This document shows, piece after piece, positions 57,217 through 64,000 of a stretch of DNA of 64,000 nt. The notes under the pieces are model-generated. The model worked only from the letters and a program-made list of their open reading frames with translations. It had not been told where the DNA came from and ran no database searches. The stretch's first letter is position 1. Each line of letters opens with the position of its first letter. Source of the DNA: Asterella californica (lineage: Eukaryota > Streptophyta > Marchantiopsida > Marchantiales > Aytoniaceae); the NCBI GenBank assembly GCA_036924285.1, contig JAYKYS010000001.1, positions 9,139,501-9,203,500 of the forward strand, written 5' to 3'. Made by a program: the position numbers and the translations under genes.

Positions 57217-57230
57217 TGGTATCAGAGCTT
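57217..57230 (+). promoter_or_regulatory. Primer-binding site of C2
   Basis: TGGTATCAGAGC immediately follows the LTR. This is the standard plant copia PBS complementary to the 3' end of initiator tRNA-Met. Confidence 0.92.
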
Positions 57231-57855
57231 GAGTGAAGGAATTAGAGATTGGAGACATACAGAGGACTCAGATTGCAAGTGGAGGTGTTCCAATTTTTAC
57301 ACATGGAGATTTTTCTGAGATTGCAAGTGGAGATGCTGCAATTTCTGCACATGGAGATTTCTCTGGAGGCGAAAACTCAGATAGACGTCTTTGCTGTTTG
57401 GAGCTACTTTCGAAGGTCCAGATATCAATTTCCTGGTGCAGCAAGAAATGACAGCATTGGTGACAGGTTCTGAATTTTCGAATTGTCCCTCTGCCGTGTA
57501 TGTTGTGTGTTTTTGAAGTTTGTCACAATTAGAGTCGATCAACAAGCTTTGACTGCGTTTTTGATGATCTTCTATTCATTTTTAGCCAAAACAGATGAAA
57601 TCATCCCGATACCAAAAGAATTTTTCTGGACTCATTTCGAGCTACTTCATTTTAGAGCATACAGTGAACCGTACTTTGATCATGTATTTGAAACTGTAAA
57701 TGACTTTTTTTAGATATTCTGACAGTCTATGTCGCACAGACCTACGTCAAGACCTAAATCTATACCACCCTAGAATTGATATTTCTATCACTGTGTGAAA
57801 TTCCGGTCTGTTCAGAGACACTGTCTGTATCTTTGTTTCTTACGTCTAATCCATC

Positions 57856-59064
57856 ATGACTAAAATAGATATATTTTCAGCCATTACTGGTGAGCCTTTA
57901 GACAAAAACAACTACTCCATATGGAAGTATCGCATGTCCGTCTTCTTGAAAGACCTAAGCCTATTCGGCTTGGTCACAGGGACAGATGCAAAACTCGTAA
58001 GTTACAACTCAAGCAGCAGCTCTTGGATGTTAAGAAGGGTTCATTGAGCATTACAGACTATGTCTACCAAGTGCGAGGTCTAGTAGAGCAGCTTAACAGC
58101 ATAGGGATGAAAGTCGAAGATGATGATCCCATCCTACACACCATCAATGGTCTTGGGAAAGAGTACAAATCTTTCGAGACTTGCATTGCTGTCAGGGATA
58201 CTTTTCCCAAGTTTGATGAGTTGATTCTTATGTTAGTGTCAAAAGAGATTCATCTTCAAGGCAATGGTGGTTGTACCTCATCACAAGAGTAAGCTTTCTT
58301 TGCTGGAGGTAGAGGTAGAGGTCGAGGAAAGAGCTTCGATGTTAGAGATAAGAACCGATTTGGTTCTTCTGATCGAGATCAGTTCTCTCAGCAGCAACAG
58401 AACTTTTGACCTGACCAGTAGCAACAGCAAGCTAAAGGCGGGGGTGAGCAACGGTTCTGTGCATACTGCAAAGCCAAAGGTCATGTGATCAAGACCTGCT
58501 TCAAGAGGCAAGCAGACATCAGGTCTAACAAGCTTCCACAACAAAACTATGTGTCGTCAGAGGAACCTTTTTCAGACGACAGTCTTCTAATGATGACACA
58601 TGTTATGGGTTCCATGAGCAAACCTGCTGATGAGTAGTTTATTGATTCTGGAGCTTCGAACCACATGACAGCACATGGTGAATGGTTCAGCCAGAAGGAC
58701 CCACTGAAGACACCTGCAATAGTCTATACTGATAATGATACCCAACACAACATTACACATATGGGTACAGTTCCTCTATCCTTTGCATCTTCAAACATTT
58801 CTGCTCTAGGAGATGTATTGTATGTGCCCACCATTACTAGAAACCTAGTTTTAATAGGTCAAATGGTGGAGCAGTGTTATCAAGTTCGATTCAACAGCAA
58901 GGGATGTCTTGTTGAAACCAGCGATAACAATATAGTGGTCAGAGGGTCCAGAGTAGGAAGGCTGTTCAAATTGGATGCTGTTCAACCTCAACTTCAAGCT
59001 GCAATGTTTGTTCATACCTCTGGAGTCTCAGATTTGGAGATGTGGCATAAAAGAGTAGGCCATA
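57856..59064 (+). pseudogene. Copia C2 gag and protease
   Basis: ATG 57856: MTKIDIFSAITGEPLDKNNY, SIWKYRMSVFLKDL (copia gag N-terminus), an internal deletion and frameshift near 58000, then the UBN2-like KKGSLSITDYVYQVRGLVEQ region, a Gly/Arg-rich spacer, zinc knuckle CAYCKAKGHVIKTC (about 58457-58500), protease FIDSGASNHM at about 58640, and the pre-integrase WHKRVGHM. Stops at 58407 (Trp), 58419 (Gln) and 58636 (Trp). The element is truncated by X2. Confidence 0.88.
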
Positions 59065-60443
59065 TGTAGTGTCGCAGGATTACTCCTTTTGCCCATTTAG
59101 TATACAAGATATCGTTCTCATAGAGGATTTGCACAAGTAACGCTGCTCTAAGTTCTAAGATCTGTTCAAACACACAAACACACGGGTTTTGTCTAGAAAT
59201 CTCGTCTTCTCACAAAACCAAGCGTCTTCCAAAATCACCAAAAGGTGCTCTGGACCTAAACAAACAACTACTAACTAAAATATCACACAACTATTCACAG
59301 AGAAGCTCGGGAAGACGCTTCCGGCTTCCAAGTCGCTTCTTCCGGTCTTCTCAGTACCGTCTTCCCGAAGCAATTCTCAGCTTTTGGGGGTTCAACTTAG
59401 CTTCTCGCACCTCCAGAAGACTACTCCTGCCTCGTAGAAGTCGACTAGCAATGGATGTTACACCTTGCTCTCCCACTCACATTGCAACGGATTAGATTAA
59501 TCACAGGGTGTATGCCCCCTGTAGCCTTCCCAAGCTTCTGTCTACGAAAACGGTCTTCCTGCAGCACTACAACGACATTCACTTTCACGGAAGCTCAATA
59601 GAAGTCTCGGAAGCTCACTAGAAGAAGGTAAGAAGATGGGGAAGATGAGAGAAGATGGGGAAGAAGAGAAAATCCAAACAAGAGAAAACAAGATGAAAAG
59701 GAGAAATTAAGATTCCGACAGGCTTCTAGTTCGGATCCTGACTAACAAGCCATCCCTGCTTGTAATAGTTTGGGGAGGAAGACAACAAACGTGAGTACAG
59801 TTGCACCGTGTTCTACTTGAGGATGTCGTCTTCTGTTGCGGGAAGAAGGCTTCTTTCTTCTTCTCTTCGCTGCTCCGACTACTCTGTCTTCTGGGATCCC
59901 TTACCCATAAGACCGTCCGTACGTAGATGCTAAGTGCTCTACTGGACGAGCCAAGCTGCAATTCCACAACTGCTGACAGTCACTGCCACTCAAGAAGAAC
60001 GCTTCCCATGCACAATCGGGAGTGAATCCAAGAAAACCCACCACCCAGAAGACATGGACAAAGCTTCTGCACTCAAATCAGCAATCCATTCCCCGAGAGG
60101 AAGTCACATTGGCATTGGGAAGCTCACTCCCTCTACTTCTTACGCCTACTCCTCGACACATCAGTCTAGCCAACAAGACTACACGAGGATGCCGTTCTCT
60201 GTTCCTAAACTTTCCACTACCTCTATCTAATCTTCGAACCACTGCTGGTAACGAGCATGCAGACCCCTCCGGTATAATCCCAATCTATTCGTATGTCTCT
60301 AACATCGGGTGTAGTGTGCACTGTGCATAATGTATATCATGTTCCTCGTGTGCTTCATGCGCCCAAAATCCTACTCTTCGATCCTACTTATGTCTTCTAC
60401 CACGAGAAAACAGAGGAGACGACCACCAGAGAGAGATGGGCGC

Positions 60444-62139
60444 TGTCGTGATGTGAATTATTCCACATAGTGAATAATTCACCTCTCAGTTAGAAGTTAG
60501 TCTCTCTGAGTGAAGCTAAGACCTCAGAGAAGTCGATTCTGCAGGAAGTGTCCATTCAAAAATCTGAAAACACCACGGCGTAGGTCTCGTCGCGCTGATC
60601 ACCGTGGTATGTTCAAAAGTTGCAAACGGAGTTGCAGGCGAAAAGTTACTTGGAGTTCTTCTACAAGATTTCTGATAACGGGAAATTTACCATAAATCAG
60701 AGTGAGTTCGAAAAATACTTTTTAGATTTTTCTCATGTAGATTATGGTATGTATTATTTGTTTAAAATTCGAAATGTACAAAAAGAGCATGTTTAGAGAA
60801 AGTTATGGCACTTCGTATTAGCAAAGGAAAGACGAAATACCGCAGCTTTCTAGCATATTAGCTTAGAAACTGGTCTTCAAAACCAGTTGTGAGATCAGCT
60901 TCCGTGGTGTAGCTGAGAAACTTGTAGGGAGGAGGTCTCCGGATCAAATCCCTTCAGACTCACAACCGGCTTGGAGTAGGCTGGCCCCTTCGGGGGAATA
61001 TGAGGGGCACCAAGTTGCCTAGGGGCGGGACACTAGATGTCCCTTAAACGTACCGTGAATGCGGGACGCCTCCGTCTACCCCTGCACTAGTGCAGTCACC
61101 TAGTGTGGATGCTAGAGGGAGATTACCATCGGGTTTCGAAATGGACCTCTCACCTTCGGGTTGGCGGGGTAATTAGTACGAATTCGGTTGCGGCCCTCTA
61201 AGTCCTGGGGTAGCGAGATGGCATCAAAGATACTCCAAGTTGGTACCAATTCTTTTGTAGAAAAATGTAGAGTACGAAATACTATTCACTTGGGTCGAAA
61301 AATCAAGTGAAACTGATACCTGAGGTCATACTTACGGCACTTCGAAGTTTAAGGGGGCCGGAAAACGACAATGGTGATAACTCGAGCTCCACGTGTCAGA
61401 ACGAGGTGATTCTGGTGGCCAGAGGTAGCCGTGGTGGAGTTACTTTGGATGGACGTGGTAGATGCTGACTGTACGGCCGAAACGGTGGCCGTCCGTACAG
61501 ATGAACCTGCGTAGCTTAGTGAAATAGTCTTGTTACGTGTAGAATTATTATCAGTGAGTTATTTTTCTGCTGCCATCTGTTTAGGGTGTCTTTTACCCCT
61601 GCCAGATGACACTGAAGGTTACGTAGGATGGAGGAAAACCCAGAGGGGTGTACTCCGGAAGGGAAGGAATTCTCACGCATTATCGCATTATCGCAGTTTG
61701 CCGATCATCGAGCAGTGTAGAATTTACCGTGCGGGAGCTATCGAGTAGAGGGAATCGAAGAGCTAGGAGGAGATTTTCTGATTGATCAGAGTTTTGATAT
61801 CGAGGGATTGAGAGTAGAGAGCAGAATCGAGTAGAGAGGAGACCAAGAACTTGTACGTGTATCTTTCTGAATAGAAAACGGGAAGCTTCTAGGTGAACGC
61901 GCTGGTGCTTCACAGGAGCAGTTTTCTGATATTCTGAGTTACTGAACGTGAGCTTTGCAAATCTGAATGACCTGGAGTTGAAGATCTACTTGCACGCCGT
62001 GTGTTTTATCTTGGCCAGATCGAGAACGTGGTGGTGTGGTTTCTTGCGATCCGTATTCCGTGTGAGGTTTTCGCCGTCTTCTTCACGATCGTATCACAGC
62101 TAGAAGGTTCGCCCTTCCCAGGAAACTCTCACCTCGACA
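60444..62139 (+). repeat. Solo LTR S2 with GCGC target duplication
   Basis: Starts TGTCGTGATGTGAATTATTC, like the G5 LTR, and ends CACCTCGACA. GCGC lies on both sides (60440-60443 and 62140-62143), and X1 provides the uninterrupted paralogous sequence near 25600-25680. Both ends resemble G5 but the middle differs and holds a SINE. No internal region, so one-LTR recombination product. Confidence 0.88.
60895..61232 (+). mobile_element. tRNA-derived SINE within S2
   Basis: TGGTGTAGCTGAGA resembles a Pol III A-box, and GGATCAAATCC fits the B-box. The body has AGGGGCGGGACACTAGATGT, parallel to GGGGCGGGAGACCGGTATCT in the other two copies, and it ends near AGATGGCATCAAAG. A distinct member of the family rather than a copy of the LTR-carried pair. 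Confidence 0.55.
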
Positions 62140-62323
62140 GCGCTGTCAGAAGGCTGCCATCCCACATGCAAGCGGTTTCCCTTCCTAATTAGCCATCCAC
62201 CTTGTTGCTCCTACGCTGTCTATGCTACCACATGGTATCCTAACTAATTTTACACGGGAATTGCCATGTAACATGTTCGGTCCTACTAAGTTTGGAAATG
62301 TCAACGTCGGTTGTGGTTACTAT

Positions 62324-63998
62324 CTACTCTGATTGCTCGGAGGCAATCTCTACCGGAGCTCCTAACGCGACTTCTGATAAGCTAGGAAGCCCTGCAAACA
62401 CCTCGGGTCTCATTGAGGTGACCTCCTCCTCATCGTTCGTCGCTGACCCTGCTGTCGCTGCTGCTGCTTCTTCCTCGGCTTCTGCTTCTGCTTCTGCTTC
62501 TGGTTCGGAAGACGAAAGCGTCTTCTGGGAAGCGAAGTCGACTGGTGCTTCCTCGCTCTTCTGGAGCATTAGTTCGGTGCTAGGGACCATGGCGATCTCA
62601 TAGGGGTCCAGGGAAGTCGCTTCCTCCACGCAGAATACATGGGAAGACGGCTCGTCTTCTTGTCTTCCAGAAGACATCTTGTCTTCCGGGGCTTCTTCCG
62701 GAGTCTTCTCGGCTTCCAACACTGTCGCTACCAAGTGCACAGCGAGGTCGAACTCCTCCTTCTATAATTTGGATCCAGTCGAAGGTGCTGGGACTTGGAA
62801 AGATGCAGTTGCGGGTGTCGGAAACGAGGGAAGACCATAGAGTGTCTTCACTCCCTCTATCTGCCGATCCAAATACATGAACATGCTCTCCTTGCATTCT
62901 ACCAACATCGTCTTGGACTCGTCGTCTCATCCTCTAGCCAGGGTAAGCAATTTCCTACCCGCGGTGAAGTTGAACTTCTTCCGAAGCGCTTCCACCGAAT
63001 GTGCTAGCATCTCCTGCGCACGAGCTTCCACTGCTTCCCGCTGCATTTTCTCGGCTGCAACTCGCGCTTCTGCGGCTTCCCGTTGCGTCTTCCATGTCGT
63101 CTTCTCCTCTGCGAGGACGGTGATCTTCCTCCGCACTCGGAGAACCTCCTGGTCGCGCTGCTATAAACGCGCCTGCAACTCCTGGTTGCTCTTCTTCAGT
63201 TGGATCATCTCCTTGGCAGAAGCGGCTGCTTCCGCCTTGTACCTCGCTGCGAGCTTCTCCGTGGTGCGGAGACTAGCTTCCAGCGCTTCTGTCTTCTTCT
63301 GGCCTTCTTCCTGACGCATCAAGGTGCGCAGATCGAATCCAGGTTGCAAGGGCTTCTCCTGAACCTTCGCTCTCTTCTCCACCAACTCCATAGCTGGCTG
63401 GATCTCGGATGGGAAGAAGGCACTGAACTCCTCCAGTCGTCTTCCTGCGGAAGACAGACTCATCTCCACGACTCGGTCAGAGGTCTCTACCTTGTCTTCC
63501 AGAGACAAGGATGCCTCTTCCACCACTATGGTCTTCAGCTTCTGCACACGGGAAGAAGCTATTCTTCTCATCTTCCGGGGTGGAAGATCTCTCCCCATGG
63601 TAGAAGCGGTCCTCTTTACTGCGCTTCCTCGCATCGCAGTAGGAGTATCCATCCATCCTTCGTCTTCTGGAGTCTTTGGAAGACTCCCTGGTGTGGCAGA
63701 AGCGATCTTCTGCTCAACTCGGGTACTCAAAGACTCCTCCGGCAAGTCAGACTCCGATCCCGAATGAATGAGGGAGGTGATCTTCCTAGGTACACTTCTA
63801 GGACCCATCTTCCTCGGAGGCGTGGCGTCTTTCGACCCACTGGAGTCATCTTTCCTCACCAGAAGCGTCTTCTGGTGAGTGCCGGGCCTCAGCTGCGGCA
63901 TCAAAGTGGGAGGGGGAGTTACGGCTGCTGCTCAATCGTCTTCTTCCGAGGTCTCCTCCTTCGTCTCATGCTGTCCTGTTGGCCCGTACTTCACCAAC
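62324..63998 (-). pseudogene. X2 main ORF, coiled-coil region
   Basis: Minus-strand frames reproduce X1: QLVKYGPTGQHETKEETS, then after a TGA the Ser/Pro linker, LKKSNQELQARL, TAG, VRRKITVLAEEKTTWK, ALRKKFNFTAGRKLLTLARG, and the acidic C-terminus ending VEIASEQSE. Stops and a frame disturbance near 62760-62930 lie at places different from those in X1. The coding direction and domain order agree with X1; the protein function remains unknown. Confidence 0.6.
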
Positions 63999-64000
63999 TG

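Larger units (their letters stand above)
56935..59064 (+). mobile_element. Ty1/copia element C2, 5' part
   Basis: 5' LTR, PBS, gag and protease, then cut by element X2 in the GAG pre-integrase region (WHKRVGHM). Same LTR family as C1 at 13667, in opposite orientation. Confidence 0.92.
59065..64000 (-). mobile_element. Element X2, second copy of X, with nested solo LTR
   Basis: Reverse complement of X1 about 23800-27039, entered from the terminus TGTAGTGTCGCAGG at 59065 and continuing beyond the window. Interrupted at 60444-62139 by solo LTR S2. Inserted in copia C2. Confidence 0.7.

Overview
This is a eukaryotic nuclear segment, most likely from a streptophyte (land plant or charophyte green alga). 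Evidence: a histone H2A gene with an intron at the usual plant H2A position (after LTAE, before VLEL), GT-AG introns, Ty1/copia elements primed by TGGTATCAGAGC, and a mass of nested Ty3/gypsy elements. The gypsy polyproteins (protease DHGSEIN, RT core FxDDI..KGC) resemble what I remember of hypothetical proteins from Chara braunii. That is memory only and was not checked.

Layout. 1-3322 (-): gag and a 2.45-kb 5' LTR of gypsy element G1, entered from the left edge. 3323-13666: the only gene-like island. It holds a small hypothetical ORF, a tRNA-like fold, a 460-bp purine tract, a multi-exon gene built from duplicated exon cassettes (7.5-10.6 kb) and a damaged histone H2A gene whose 3' end is cut by a copia LTR. 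13667-16151 (-): 3' half of copia C1. 16152-about 17740 (+): LTR fragment of the G1 family, inverted relative to the first. 17741-about 22620 (+): decayed gypsy G2. About 22690-27039 (+): element X1, a retroelement-like unit without recognisable pol but with a long coiled-coil ORF. 27040-35789 (-): gypsy G3, split in its protease by solo LTR S1 (30054-32068). 35790-36478 (-): fragment Y, sharing a domain with X1. 36479-51080 (-): chromodomain gypsy G4, with gypsy G5 (+, 40585-49441, both LTRs) nested in its gag. 51081-55480: AT-rich block with possible minus-strand exons. 56935-59064 (+): copia C2, cut by X2. 59065-64000 (-): second copy of X, carrying solo LTR S2 (60444-62139) with a 4-bp target duplication.

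Little here is a working pathway; the window is mainly a record of insertions into insertions. Most in-frame stops in the gypsy and copia ORFs are C:G to T:A changes, often Trp codons turned into TGA or TAG, as expected for long-silenced, methylated copies. The most original material is the cassette-exon gene, the X family with its unrecognised ORF, a tRNA-derived SINE family embedded in LTRs, and an LTR-terminal hairpin with a compensatory base pair.
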